A stretch of DNA of 64,000 nucleotides from Halanaerobium saccharolyticum. Lineage in GTDB: Bacteria > Bacillota > Halanaerobiia > Halanaerobiales > Halanaerobiaceae. Positions within the stretch are counted from its first letter, which is position 1, and the number at the start of each line of letters is the position of its first letter. Where the stretch lies: assembly GCF_004362045.1 (NCBI RefSeq), contig NZ_SNWX01000012.1, forward strand, positions 1-64,000, read 5' to 3'. The notes under the pieces were generated by a model. The model saw only the letters and a list, made by a program, of their open reading frames with translations, had not been told where the DNA came from and made no database searches. Made by a program: the position numbers and the translations under genes. Below, one piece after another: positions 9,054-18,610 of this stretch.

Positions 9054-9817
9054 ACTCCTATTTGGAATTAAAAAGTATAAATAAGAGTTTTGAGACAGAA
9101 AAAAGAAGAAAAGCTGCTTTAAAAAATATTAATCTTCAGATTAAAGAAAATGAGTTTATTACTATCTTAGGTCCTTCTGGATGTGGAAAATCAACTTTAC
9201 TTAAAATAATTGCCGGTTTTAGCAGAGCAGACAGTGGGCAGCTGTTAAAAAACAAAGCACAGATTGAAAAGGCGGGATTGGATAGAATTATGCTTTTTCA
9301 GGAGTTTGAGCAGCTTTTTCCCTGGCAGAAAGTTATTGAGAATGTAACTTTTGCAGTTAAGGCAGCAGCCAAAAATAAAAAGAATAAATTATCTAAAGCA
9401 GCAATAAAAAAGAAAGCTTTAAAATATTTAAGTGAAGTAAAGCTTGAAAATTATCAGGACTATTATCCCCATCAGCTTTCTGGTGGGATGAAACAGCGCG
9501 TAGCTCTGGCAAGGACATTAGCTGCAGAAGGAGAAATTATGCTGATGGATGAGCCTTTTGGCAGTGTAGATAGCCAGACAAGACAGGAACTGCAGCAGCT
9601 CTTAACTCAGCTCTGGCAGGAAGAAGATAGAACAATTATTTTTGTGACTCATGATATCAGAGAGGCAGTTTTTCTTTCAGAACGGATAGTGCTCATGAAA
9701 AATGAACCTGGAGAAATTATAAAGGTAGTAGAAAATAAGATGCCTTATCCCCGTAGACTCAGCAGCAGAGAATTTAATCAGCTTTTTGAACAGCTCCAGG
9801 GTCAGCTTTATAATTAA
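9050..9817 (+). CDS. ABC importer ATPase (SsuB/TauB-like)
   Basis: A 255-residue ABC ATPase: Walker A GPSGCGKST at about 42-50, Q-loop LFQEFEQLFPWQ, signature LSGGMKQRVALAR, Walker B EIMLMDEPFGSVD and switch VTHD. It is placed at ATG 9050, giving the ATGA overlap with the permease stop; ATG 9035 is a possible longer start. Its last 44 bases overlap the 3' end of the convergent glycosyltransferase gene. No terminator is seen in the overlap. Confidence 0.88.
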   Translation: MNSYLELKSINKSFETEKRRKAALKNINLQIKENEFITILGPSGCGKSTLLKIIAGFSRADSGQLLKNKAQIEKAGLDRIMLFQEFEQLFPWQKVIENVTFAVKAAAKNKKNKLSKAAIKKKALKYLSEVKLENYQDYYPHQLSGGMKQRVALARTLAAEGEIMLMDEPFGSVDSQTRQELQQLLTQLWQEEDRTIIFVTHDIREAVFLSERIVLMKNEPGEIIKVVENKMPYPRRLSSREFNQLFEQLQGQLYN

Positions 9818-11396
9818 CTTTATAGATTTTAACTGACCAATTTTTCTGACCAATTTTTCTAACAATTCTCATTGCATAAGTAGAGCTGCTGAATGTTTTG
9901 ATCAGCTCAGTTTTTTGATCTAAAAACTCCTGCATTTCAGAGTAATAGGGATAAAGATTGCCGTAGAGAATATTCCAGGTAGGACGGCTGTTGTATATAA
10001 AGTCCATTTCTTCTGGATAAATTATATATTCAATTTCATTTTTGACTATATATTGGGAAAAAGAAAGATTGTTCTTTTCTAAGTAGTCCAGATTTCGGTA
10101 ATCAAAAAGACTGCCGTTTTTAAAATAATAATCTGTGTTTAAATTTGCCAGTACCCGAGTCTCCTGTGGTACCACCTCCGCAATTTGCTGCAGATATTCT
10201 TGATAATTGTAGTGACTGTCATTAAATACTGTGATGCCAGTGTTCAAGCTTAAAATAATCGCTATAATTGTTAGTAAAGTTATACCTTGCTTTAACTTTA
10301 TATCTTTAATTAAATTTATAAAAAGAAGATAAGCAAGAGGAAAAATAAAAATAATAGAGGTTTGATTATATCTTCCAATAATTAAATAGCCTAAATTTAT
10401 GGCAAACAAGCTCAAAAGTAAATAAAGATTGATTCTGTCTTTTTTAAAAATGGTTTTCACCAGAGAAGCAAAAGTAACTACAGCAAAAAATAGGAGCTGA
10501 AATTTAATAGGTGGAATATAATAAGTGCCGCTGATTCTGTAAAATAATTTTAGATAGAAATTTTTTAGATTTTCTAGCTTGATTAAAAATGAGTCCAGAA
10601 CTCCTAATCCTGCTCCATAACTGCTGTAATTGTTAATAAATTCAGGATCAAATTGAAAACTTAGATAAATGAAAAGGCCTGCAATAAGTGCTAAAGTTCC
10701 TCCAAAGCTGATATAATTTTTGAAAGTAGTTTTTTTGTTAAAAATCAAATTCCAGCTGTAGATTATAATTAAAGGTAAAGCAATAATAAATGCATTTGGA
10801 TGAAATCCAATAGCTGTGCCCAGAATAACTCCCAGAAAAATATCATTTTTAATTGAATTTCCTGATTTTGTATTTAAGTAAGATCTCTTAGTGTTTTTAT
10901 AATCAACTTTTTTTAGAAAATAGTAAAGAGCATTCAGCAAAAATAGAATCAAAATTATTTCCTGACGGGCAATGTGAGAGCTATATATAAAGTGAATATC
11001 AACTGCTAGGATAATTAGAGATCCCAGACTTAAAATCTTATTTTTAGTAATTAAATAAGAGATTTTATAAAAAGCAAAAAGACTCAGGCTTCCTGTCAGC
11101 AGAGAAATCAGACGAAAAGTAAAGATTCGATAATTAAAAATTTTGATAAAAATAATCTGCAGCAGATGGAAAAAAACTTTAACTGCATGAGGGTGACGTG
11201 GAAGCAGATCAAAGAATGCTTCAGTGCTGGCTAAATTTCCAGTTTCCATAATCTGTCTGGAAAGTCCACTGAGCCAGGCTTCATCAGAGTGGATAAAAGG
11301 AAAATTATTAAGAAAAAATAGGTTTATAAGAAAGAAAATTATAATTAGATGCCAGGCTTTAATTTTCTCAAATTTATTTTTTAATAAACAATCCAT
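9774..11396 (-). CDS. Membrane glycosyltransferase (PMT/ArnT-like, GT-C fold)
   Basis: A 540-residue polytopic membrane protein with roughly ten hydrophobic segments. The first extracytoplasmic loop holds HSDEAWLSGLSRQIMETG, the acidic motif of GT-C enzymes such as ArnT and protein mannosyltransferases, followed by RHPHAVKVFFH. Such enzymes move a sugar from a lipid carrier to lipid, protein or glycan outside the membrane. It could use the lipid-linked sugar made by the block upstream. Start supported by AAGGAGT. A 13-base tandem duplication lies near the 3' end, which overlaps the ABC ATPase gene. Confidence 0.78.
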   Translation of the reverse strand: MDCLLKNKFEKIKAWHLIIIFFLINLFFLNNFPFIHSDEAWLSGLSRQIMETGNLASTEAFFDLLPRHPHAVKVFFHLLQIIFIKIFNYRIFTFRLISLLTGSLSLFAFYKISYLITKNKILSLGSLIILAVDIHFIYSSHIARQEIILILFLLNALYYFLKKVDYKNTKRSYLNTKSGNSIKNDIFLGVILGTAIGFHPNAFIIALPLIIIYSWNLIFNKKTTFKNYISFGGTLALIAGLFIYLSFQFDPEFINNYSSYGAGLGVLDSFLIKLENLKNFYLKLFYRISGTYYIPPIKFQLLFFAVVTFASLVKTIFKKDRINLYLLLSLFAINLGYLIIGRYNQTSIIFIFPLAYLLFINLIKDIKLKQGITLLTIIAIILSLNTGITVFNDSHYNYQEYLQQIAEVVPQETRVLANLNTDYYFKNGSLFDYRNLDYLEKNNLSFSQYIVKNEIEYIIYPEEMDFIYNSRPTWNILYGNLYPYYSEMQEFLDQKTELIKTFSSSTYAMRIVRKIGQKNWSVKIYKVNYKADPGAVQKAD

Positions 11397-11640
11397 AGCA
11401 AGACTCCTTAAAATTTTTTTGATTAAGATTATTATAGCATAGATATCTGTTATATTTAAATATATGCATTAAAATTAGAGAATAGTCATCAATACATTTA
11501 ACCAGAAGGATTTTAAATCTGGGCTCATTTGATAATTGAATGTACTATTAGTAAATGTTATAACCATAAAGGGATAATATGTTTTATAATATTAATAGAG
11601 ATTGTTCCAATTTTAACAATATAAATTTGGAGGTGGAAAA

Positions 11641-12561
11641 ATGAAAAAAACAGCAAAGATATTATTTATTTTATTAGCTTTTGCGATTATTCTCACAGGC
11701 TGTGAAGCAGATATATCTGTACCCGGAGAAGTGGGTCAGGATATAGTCACAGCAGATGAAGCTCTTAAAATGATTGAAGCAGAAGAGATAATTGTAGTGG
11801 ATGCTCAAAAATCTGGAAATTTTGAAGATCAACATTTAGATGGAGCAGTAAATATTGCTAGAAATGATATCACAACTTTTGGACCTTATCCCAATATGCT
11901 GGCAGATGCATCTAAAGTGGAGTCTTCTTTAGGTGATAATGGCATCTCTAATCAATCAAAGGTACTTATCTATGATAATAACAATAATATGGATGCAGCC
12001 CGCTTATGGTGGACAATGCTGGTTTATGGGCATCACACTGACAATATGAAGGTTATAAGTGGTGGATTAAATGCTTTAAAAGATGCTGGTGCAGATTTTG
12101 TTTCTGGTGAATATGAAGCTGAAGCTGTAGAATACATAGCGGCCGAAAAGAATGAGGATTTAATTGCTACTAAAGAAGAAGTGCTGGCCGAGGTTAATGA
12201 TCCTGGTGAGAATGTTGAAATTTTAGATGTAAGAACTGCAGGAGAAGTTAGTAAAGGAATTATTCCTGGAGCTATTCATATTAATTATGTAGAAAATAAT
12301 AAGGAAAATGGAGAATTTTATCCACCAAGTTATATTCAGAGATATTATCCTGATAATGATATAACACCAGATGAAGAAGTTATTATGTACTGTCAGACTT
12401 CAATTAGAGCTGCTCAGAGCTATATAGCTTTACATAATGCTGGTTATAGAGGTTTAAAACTTTATGATGGTGCCTGGATTGAATGGTCATCAGATAGTTC
12501 TACACCAAAGGCAGTGCCAACTGGAGCCCCTGTAGAGCCTAGTGTTCAGGATGGTTCTTAA
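11641..12561 (+). CDS. Rhodanese-like lipoprotein (two domains)
   Basis: A 306-residue sulfurtransferase. The signal segment ends in the lipobox ILTGC (Cys 21). Two rhodanese domains follow: residues about 40-155, where the active-site Cys position is Asp 112 (IYDNNNNMDAARLWW), so this half is inactive; and about 165-285 with the loop CQTSIRA (Cys 251). One inactive plus one active domain is the TST/SseA arrangement, moving sulfane sulfur from thiosulfate or mercaptopyruvate to an acceptor, here outside the membrane. Start supported by GGAGGTGG. It probably acts with the sulfur genes downstream. Confidence 0.88.
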   Translation: MKKTAKILFILLAFAIILTGCEADISVPGEVGQDIVTADEALKMIEAEEIIVVDAQKSGNFEDQHLDGAVNIARNDITTFGPYPNMLADASKVESSLGDNGISNQSKVLIYDNNNNMDAARLWWTMLVYGHHTDNMKVISGGLNALKDAGADFVSGEYEAEAVEYIAAEKNEDLIATKEEVLAEVNDPGENVEILDVRTAGEVSKGIIPGAIHINYVENNKENGEFYPPSYIQRYYPDNDITPDEEVIMYCQTSIRAAQSYIALHNAGYRGLKLYDGAWIEWSSDSSTPKAVPTGAPVEPSVQDGS

Positions 12562-12580
12562 AAATTTTCAGTATTATGCT

Positions 12581-12628
12581 AAATAAAAGTAGAAGGGTTC
12601 TCGACTAATGTTGAGAACTTTTATTTAA
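12581..12628 (+). terminator. Rho-independent terminator after the rhodanese lipoprotein
   Basis: GTTCTC (12597-12602) pairs with GAGAAC (12613-12618) around a ten-base loop, and AAATAAAAG upstream pairs with the TTTTATTT that follows, leaving a bulge on the 5' side. It separates the two rhodanese genes into two transcripts. Confidence 0.7.
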
Positions 12629-12716
12629 AAGAGTTTGTGAAATATATTCTTATGTATTTTATTTTTATAATTTAATTAAGCTCAATTATTTACCAAAAAA
12701 ATTAGGAGGAATAAGA

Positions 12717-13619
12717 ATGAGAAAAAGAAGAATTTTATTATCAATGGCGCTAGTGGTTATGGCTTTACTGGTAGTTTCAACATCAGCTTTTGCAGTTACA
12801 GATGCAGTAGAGGATGCAGTTAATGATTATTTTGCAAATCTTCCCTCAGATAATGCAATGATTGGACAGGAAGCTTTTGTAGAAAAGGTAAAAGCTGGAG
12901 AAGACCTTTTTGTTTTAGATATTAGACAGCCTGATGTTTATAATGAAGGGCACATTAAAGGTGCAGTTAATATTCCCTGGGGTCCAGAAGCAATTCCAGC
13001 TGCTTTAGATAAGTTACCTGGAGACGAAACAATTTATGTTTACTGCTATACAGCTCAGACTGCAAATCAGACAGTTGCTTTATTAAACTTTGCCGGTTTT
13101 GAAGCTAAATCAGTTAAATTTGGCTGGAACCTTGGTATTGCCAGAGTTGATGGTTATGAGGAAGCTGTTGAAACAGAAGCAAATGAACTTACTGGAACAA
13201 CAGATTATGAGATCAATGCTGACATAAAAGCTGCAATTGAGGATTACTATGCAGGTTTAGCAGATGTTAGTGATACAATGTATAAAAACTATAAGATTTC
13301 TGAAGATATGTTAAAAATGGCTTTGGATTCTGATGCAGATATGATGGTGGTATCTATCAGACAGCCAGGAGATTTTGCTGAAGGACATATTGAAGGAGCA
13401 GTTAATATCCCCTGGGGTGCTGGAATGGAGCAGTATTTCGGTCAACTTCCACAGGATCAGAAATTAGTTGTTTACTGTTATACAGGCCAGACTGCAGGTC
13501 AGGCAGTAGCAGGTTTAAGAATGTTAGGTTATGATGCTGTATCACTTAATGGAGGTATGGGTACTCCTGCTAATGAGCCTTATGGTTGGTCTAACAAAGG
13601 TTATGAAGTAGTTCAGTAA
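12717..13619 (+). CDS. Secreted double-rhodanese protein
   Basis: A 300-residue protein with a Sec signal peptide (RKRRILL then a hydrophobic core, cleavage likely after AFA at 26) and no lipobox. Two similar rhodanese domains follow, each with an active-site loop: CYTAQTA (Cys 110) and CYTGQTA (Cys 254). The halves share ILDIRQP/VSIRQP, EGHIxGAVNIPWG and YCYT segments, so they arose by internal duplication; unlike TST, both keep the Cys. It is expected to trap or transfer sulfane sulfur in the wall space. Start supported by TTAGGAGGA. Confidence 0.88.
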   Translation: MRKRRILLSMALVVMALLVVSTSAFAVTDAVEDAVNDYFANLPSDNAMIGQEAFVEKVKAGEDLFVLDIRQPDVYNEGHIKGAVNIPWGPEAIPAALDKLPGDETIYVYCYTAQTANQTVALLNFAGFEAKSVKFGWNLGIARVDGYEEAVETEANELTGTTDYEINADIKAAIEDYYAGLADVSDTMYKNYKISEDMLKMALDSDADMMVVSIRQPGDFAEGHIEGAVNIPWGAGMEQYFGQLPQDQKLVVYCYTGQTAGQAVAGLRMLGYDAVSLNGGMGTPANEPYGWSNKGYEVVQ

Positions 13620-13672
13620 GAGATTATTAAGTTGAAATAATTAATAGTAAAAGTGATAGACATATATACAAA

Positions 13673-13702
13673 AAAGGAGCCCAACTGGGCTCCTTTACTT
13701 TT
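13673..13702. terminator. Bidirectional terminator
   Basis: A perfect ten-base stem, AAAGGAGCCC (13673-13682) with GGGCTCCTTT (13687-13696), has loop AACT. ACTTTTT follows on the plus strand and the A-rich left flank gives a T-run on the minus strand. It serves both the rhodanese gene and the convergent ABC operon. Confidence 0.88.
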
Positions 13703-13748
13703 TGCTAATAATTTTATTTAAATAAACCTATTATTTTTGATATAAAGT

Positions 13749-14543
13749 TTAATCAATTTGGTTATGAATAATGTCCATAATTTCATTTTTAACTTCGAAA
13801 TAATCTTCATTATAAATTACTTCTTTACTTCCTTTTTCGAAAATCTGATTGGTGAAATCTACATTAAATATTTTTATTATTTCTCCTGGCTGGCTGGACA
13901 TTACTACAACTCTATTGGCAAGTAAAAGAGCCTCATCCACATCGTGGGTAATAAAAAAGATTGTAGTATTATTTTCTTCCCAGATATTGCGGATTAAGTT
14001 CTGCATATTTTCTCTGGTTAAAGCATCCAGAGCACCAAAGGGCTCATCCATCAAGACAACCTGTGGATAATTTGCCAGGACTCGGGCAATAGCAACCCGC
14101 TGTTTCATTCCACCGGATAATTCGAAGGTATAATTTCCACCAATCCCGCTCAAATTTACCTCATCTAAGAAATATTCTCGAATATCTTTGATTTCAGCCT
14201 TCGGTAAATTACGCATTTTAGGACCAAATTCAACATTTTCATTGACCGTCATCCAGGGATAAAGAGTAGGAGACTGAAAGACTACTCCTCTATGCCAGTC
14301 AGGTCCATCGACTTCTTCACCATGCATTAAAACCCTGCCAGATGTAGGTTTAACATAACCGGCAATACATTTAAGCAGAGAACTTTTTCCACAGCCAGAG
14401 GGCCCTAAAACACAGATGAATTCCCCTTTGTTAATTTCTAAGTCAATATTTTTTAGAGCCAGAGTAGAGTTGATACTTTCTCCATATTCTAAGCTCATAT
14501 TTTCAATTTTAATTAAGCTCTCTTTTTTTTCTTGAGCAGACAT
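13749..14543 (-). CDS. Sulfonate/taurine-type ABC importer ATPase
   Basis: A 264-residue ABC ATPase: Walker A GPSGCGKSS, Q-loop VFQSPTLYPW, signature LSGGMKQRVAIAR, Walker B VVLMDEPFGALD and switch ITHDVDEA. It matches the SsuB/TauB group. Last gene of a permease-lipoprotein-ATPase operon; start supported by AGGAAAGGA. Its place between rhodanese genes and a CoA-disulfide reductase/YeeE pair suggests a sulfur-containing substrate, but nitrate- and bicarbonate-type importers look alike. Confidence 0.88.
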   Translation of the reverse strand: MSAQEKKESLIKIENMSLEYGESINSTLALKNIDLEINKGEFICVLGPSGCGKSSLLKCIAGYVKPTSGRVLMHGEEVDGPDWHRGVVFQSPTLYPWMTVNENVEFGPKMRNLPKAEIKDIREYFLDEVNLSGIGGNYTFELSGGMKQRVAIARVLANYPQVVLMDEPFGALDALTRENMQNLIRNIWEENNTTIFFITHDVDEALLLANRVVVMSSQPGEIIKIFNVDFTNQIFEKGSKEVIYNEDYFEVKNEIMDIIHNQID

Positions 14544-14584
14544 AAAATATATCCTTTCCTGATTAACTATAGATATCTATTGAA

Positions 14585-15670
14585 TTAGTTATTTTGATCA
14601 TTTTTTAATGACATTTTAATATATTCTGGATTCACATATTCATTAAAAGCTTCCCGTGAAGGAGATTCTTCAATAGAATTCTGAGCCTGAAGGAAGTCAG
14701 AAGTATCTTTCATTACCTGAGCAAAGTTTCCCGGCTCATCTACTGTACCAAAGAAATCTTCACTTAAAAGTTCTTTTCTAGTTTTCCAGGTTGTACCCCG
14801 CATCTGATTGAGAGCTACTCCAGCTTCAATTCCTAATTTGCTCCCGGCAATTTCAGCAGCTCTTTCAGGATTATTTCTATAAATATCTCCTGCTTCACTC
14901 ATTGCAGATATAAAATCAGCAACTAATTGGGGATACTCTTCTGCAAAGTCTTTGCGGACAACTTCTACATTTGCTGTGATATAACCTTTATCAGCCATTT
15001 CTTTACTATCAGTTAAAGTAGAACCACTTTTTAAGAGCTGTGCTAGAGTCGGCTGCCAGGTATAAGCTGCTTTAATGTCACCGCGTTCCCAGGCTGCAAC
15101 AATCTCAGCAGTCTGCATATCCAGGAGCTGAACTTCTTCTTCAATTCCTGCTTCTTTTAGTACATTTAAAAGAATATAATGCGCTGTAGAAGCAAAGGGG
15201 ACGGCAACTCTTTCTCCTGCAAGATCTTTTATGGTTTTGAATCCAGAACCATTTTTTACTGCCAGAGCTTCATTTTCCCCCAGTACTTCGTGGATCCAGA
15301 TCAGCTCAACATTTAATTCTCTTGCCAGGGCAGTGATTGCATTTGTATTACCCATGGTAGCAAAGTCAATACTGCCTGAGGCAAGTGCCTGATTTGCTTC
15401 AGCACCTGAGTCGAAAACTATGGTATTGACTTTAATACCTTTATCTCCAAAATATTTTTTAAAATAACCTTTTGCAATTGCTATAGTTTCATCATTTGGC
15501 ACTCTTAAAATACCAAAATTAATCTCAGCAGGTAGTGATTTTTTATCCGTAGTACTTTCTGCAGTAGAATTAGTATTTTGAGCCTGGTCTCCACTACAGG
15601 CAGAAAGGGTCAAAACTGCTGCTGTGATTAATAAAATAAATACAATTTTTTTGTAATGTTTTTTTATCAT
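14585..15670 (-). CDS. Sulfonate/taurine-type ABC substrate-binding lipoprotein
   Basis: A 361-residue binding protein with a lipobox LSAC (Cys 25) and a Ser/Thr/Asn-rich linker. The body (INFGILRVPNDETIAIAKGYF, GSIDFATMGNTNAITALA, VAVPFASTAHYILLNVL) is the SsuA/NMT1 fold for aliphatic sulfonates, taurine or nitrate. GGAGG lies nine bases before the ATG. Its gene follows the permease, so the order is permease, binding protein, ATPase. Confidence 0.87.
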   Translation of the reverse strand: MIKKHYKKIVFILLITAAVLTLSACSGDQAQNTNSTAESTTDKKSLPAEINFGILRVPNDETIAIAKGYFKKYFGDKGIKVNTIVFDSGAEANQALASGSIDFATMGNTNAITALARELNVELIWIHEVLGENEALAVKNGSGFKTIKDLAGERVAVPFASTAHYILLNVLKEAGIEEEVQLLDMQTAEIVAAWERGDIKAAYTWQPTLAQLLKSGSTLTDSKEMADKGYITANVEVVRKDFAEEYPQLVADFISAMSEAGDIYRNNPERAAEIAGSKLGIEAGVALNQMRGTTWKTRKELLSEDFFGTVDEPGNFAQVMKDTSDFLQAQNSIEESPSREAFNEYVNPEYIKMSLKNDQNN

Positions 15671-15708
15671 TTTTTTGCCTCCATCTATATTTGTAAAAGT
15701 ATTATTTA

Positions 15709-16572
15709 TTAAATATGTCCTTTCCAGAATATCAATCTTCGTTCTATAAATCTTAAAACAGCATCAATTATTACTCCTGTGATTCCCATAATTATAATTC
15801 CAACAAAAATAACTTCACTCTTCAAAAAGTTAGAGGCATCTAAAACCATCCAGCCAATACCTGAAGTTGCAGCAACCATCTCAGCAGAAACAAGTGTTGT
15901 ATAAGCAACCCCAAAAGCAGTCCTGACACCGGTAAAAATTTCTGGAAGCGAAGCAGGAAGTACAATTTTGAAAAAAACATTTTTCTGGTTTGCTCCCAGT
16001 GATTTAGCACTTAAAACAAAATCTTGATTTAATTTTCTAACAGCAGAAACACAGGCAATATAAATTGGAGCAAAGGCTGCTAAAAATAAAAGCACCTGTT
16101 TAGAGGTATCATCAATCCCAAACCAGAGCACTAAAAGTGTATAATACGCCAGAGGTGGAAGTGGTCGATAAAACTCAACCACAGAGTCAATTACTGCTTC
16201 TACTTTATCAAAATAGCCACTTAAAAGTCCGAGTGGAACTGCAGTAAAAATAGCAAAAAAAAGTGCTACAAATAAGCGTTTAAAACTGGCTCCCAGATGA
16301 ACCCATAAAGGTACATCATTATAACCGTTTGCTAAAATATCCAGGAATGCTCTCCAGACTCTTGCTGGACCTGGCAGTAGAGTAGGAGTGAAGATATTCA
16401 ATTTAGTAATAACATACCATAAAAAAAAGATAAAACCCCAGGTTAAAAAAGTTAGTGTTTTTTCTGTTTTATTCTTTTTATTTTTAGGTGTTTTCCTGCT
16501 TATATTTTGATTAGTAGTTTGAACCGCTGAGTTAGCAACCTTATTATCTTCCTCATTATTGTTTAAAGCCAT
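15709..16572 (-). CDS. Sulfonate/taurine-type ABC importer permease
   Basis: A 287-residue membrane permease with a long charged N-terminal tail (about 35 residues, Asn/Lys-rich) before six hydrophobic helices. The EAA coupling loop is near SLGANQKNVFFKIVLPASLPEIF. First gene of the operon; AAGGA precedes the ATG. The terminator of the upstream CoA-disulfide reductase unit lies in the gap before it, so this operon needs its own promoter, which was not identified. Confidence 0.87.
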   Translation of the reverse strand: MALNNNEEDNKVANSAVQTTNQNISRKTPKNKKNKTEKTLTFLTWGFIFFLWYVITKLNIFTPTLLPGPARVWRAFLDILANGYNDVPLWVHLGASFKRLFVALFFAIFTAVPLGLLSGYFDKVEAVIDSVVEFYRPLPPLAYYTLLVLWFGIDDTSKQVLLFLAAFAPIYIACVSAVRKLNQDFVLSAKSLGANQKNVFFKIVLPASLPEIFTGVRTAFGVAYTTLVSAEMVAATSGIGWMVLDASNFLKSEVIFVGIIIMGITGVIIDAVLRFIERRLIFWKGHI

Positions 16573-16683
16573 TCTTTACACGTCCTTATAATTATCGCAA
16601 TCTTTTTGAACATAAGTTATCTACTGTTATCAAAGATATCATATTTACTGTAATTTATCAATTTGAAGTCCCTGATTAATGTT

Positions 16684-16715
16684 TAAAAAGACCACCAAGT
16701 TTAACCCTGATGGCC
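16684..16715 (-). terminator. Terminator of the yeeE-CoA-disulfide reductase unit
   Basis: On the minus strand GGCCATCA pairs with TGGTGGTC (two G-U pairs) across a nine-base loop and is followed by TTTTTAAAC. It lies about 110 bases after the reductase stop codon and before the ABC permease gene. Confidence 0.65.
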
Positions 16716-16823
16716 TGATTTATTTGAATATATATTTTATGAAATTCATTTGAAACAGGCAATCTATATTGTACTGGTGAGCGACCGTAAATTTTACTCT
16801 GGCTGCTGTTTTAGATCTTTTTT

Positions 16824-18521
16824 TTACTCGAAATTATATTCAGTCACAATTTTATTGCGATTAGTGGTTTGATCTAAGAAATATTCGTAAAAGCAGATAC
16901 CTAAGAAAGATCCAGAAACATTAATTACATTATCATAACCTCTGCCCTGAAGTGCAAGACAGGCATTATAACTTCTCTGTCCTGAACGGCAGTGTAAGTA
17001 AACAGGTCTATCTTTAGGAATCTCATCAGTTCTTTCTCTTAACTCACTTAAAGGAATATTAATTGAATTGATTAAATGTCCAGCTTCATATTCATCCTCT
17101 TCTCGAACATCTACTATAAAGGCATCATTTTCTACTAATTCTCTAACCTTAGTTACAGGTATTTGATTATAACGATTATTTATTATATTTGTTGCTACAA
17201 GAGATGCCTGATTAACCGCATTTCTTGGAGTTGAGAAGAGAGGTGCATAAGCAAGCTCTGATTCTGTTAAATCTTCAACTGTTGCATCCATTAGGATTGA
17301 AGTTGCCATAACATCAATTCTTTTGTCTACATTACCTTTACCTACAGCTTGAGCACCAAGAATCTTACCTGTTGGTACTTCATATAATAATTTAAAATGT
17401 AAAGGATTAGCTTCTGGCATCAAACTTACTTTATCTGTTGGTATTATATAAACAAAATCATAGGAAATGCCGGCATCTTTAAGCTGTTTTTCGTTCAGTC
17501 CAGTTGCTGCTGCATTGTAATCAAAAGCTCTAATGACTGAGGTTCCAATTACCCCATTATTTTTATTTGGAATATTGTAGATGTGATTTGCTGCAGCTCT
17601 TGCCTGTCTCTGAGCTGGACCAGCAAGTGGTAATCTTGTCTTAGAACGGGCAATTTTAGAATAAACCTCAATTACATCTCCAACTGCATAGATATCGGGG
17701 TCACTGGTTACATAATTATGATTTACTTCAATTCCGCCTGTTTCTCCAATTTTAAGTCCAGCAGCTTCAGCTAATTCTGTTTCTGGACTCACACCAATTG
17801 CTAAAACAACTGCTTCAGCATCAATTTTTTTGCCTGATTTTAAAACAATATGATCTTCATTAACAGCAGTTAGTGGATCTGATAGAACCACATTTACTCC
17901 ATTATCATGAAGTTCTTTTTGTATAATTTGAGCCATATCAAAATCAAAGGGCTGTAATACCTGTTCCAGAGCTTCAATTAAAGCTACATTTTTATTTGTA
18001 TTAATAAAGTTTTCAGCAATTTCAACACCGATATATCCAGCACCAATCACTGCAACATTTTCTACATTATTATTATCAACATATCTATTTAATTTATCAA
18101 TATCGACTACGTTTCTGATTGTAAATACATTATCGTTATTTACACCTTTAATACTCTGAGGTCTAATTGGGTTGGCCCCAGGCGAAAGAACTAGTTTATC
18201 ATAATTTTCAGTGTATACTTCACCGGTCTCTAAGTCTTTAACTTCAACAGTTTTTTCGTATCTATTAATTCTTGTAACTTCATTTTTAACTCTGGCGTCA
18301 ATATTATACTGTTCAGCAAACTTAGAAGGGCACATTAAAACTAAATCATCACAATCTCTAACAATTCCACTCAAGTGATAAGGAAGTGAACAGTTTGAAA
18401 AAGAAACATGGGATCCGCGTTCAAACATAATTACTTCTGCGTCTTCATCCAGCCTTCTTACTCTGGCAGCTGTACCAGCACCACCAGCAACTCCTCCAAC
18501 AACTAAAATCTTTTTACTCAT
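16824..18521 (-). CDS. CoA-disulfide reductase with C-terminal rhodanese domain
   Basis: A 565-residue flavoprotein. The FAD motif GGVAGGAGTAARVRRL is at 9-24 and the single redox Cys is in SFSNCSLPYH (Cys 44), the hallmark of CoA-disulfide reductases. A second dinucleotide fold (VIGAGYIGVEIAE) and a dimer domain follow. From about residue 460 there is a rhodanese domain with the loop HCRSGQRS. This fusion (CoADR-Rhd) reduces CoA persulfides or polysulfide with NAD(P)H. It could release sulfide from the sulfane sulfur carried by the nearby rhodaneses. Start supported by GGAGGAA. Confidence 0.92.
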   Translation of the reverse strand: MSKKILVVGGVAGGAGTAARVRRLDEDAEVIMFERGSHVSFSNCSLPYHLSGIVRDCDDLVLMCPSKFAEQYNIDARVKNEVTRINRYEKTVEVKDLETGEVYTENYDKLVLSPGANPIRPQSIKGVNNDNVFTIRNVVDIDKLNRYVDNNNVENVAVIGAGYIGVEIAENFINTNKNVALIEALEQVLQPFDFDMAQIIQKELHDNGVNVVLSDPLTAVNEDHIVLKSGKKIDAEAVVLAIGVSPETELAEAAGLKIGETGGIEVNHNYVTSDPDIYAVGDVIEVYSKIARSKTRLPLAGPAQRQARAAANHIYNIPNKNNGVIGTSVIRAFDYNAAATGLNEKQLKDAGISYDFVYIIPTDKVSLMPEANPLHFKLLYEVPTGKILGAQAVGKGNVDKRIDVMATSILMDATVEDLTESELAYAPLFSTPRNAVNQASLVATNIINNRYNQIPVTKVRELVENDAFIVDVREEDEYEAGHLINSINIPLSELRERTDEIPKDRPVYLHCRSGQRSYNACLALQGRGYDNVINVSGSFLGICFYEYFLDQTTNRNKIVTEYNFE

Positions 18522-18610
18522 ATCTTATTCCTCCTGTGAATTTTGTATTATAAATCACTGCTTTAGCTAGGATGGAACTATAGCCTGGAACAGTATATTA
18601 CTTGCTAAGT

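Noticed and set aside
9834-9859. Tandem 13-base duplication TGACCAATTTTTC near the 3' end of the GT-C gene
   Set aside because: Possible cause of a shifted C-terminus, but removing one copy gives a longer, less credible end, so no frameshift is claimed.
11600-11625. ATTGTT-N8-AACAAT dyad before the rhodanese lipoprotein gene
   Set aside because: Short, AT-rich and close to the ribosome site; not distinguishable from chance.
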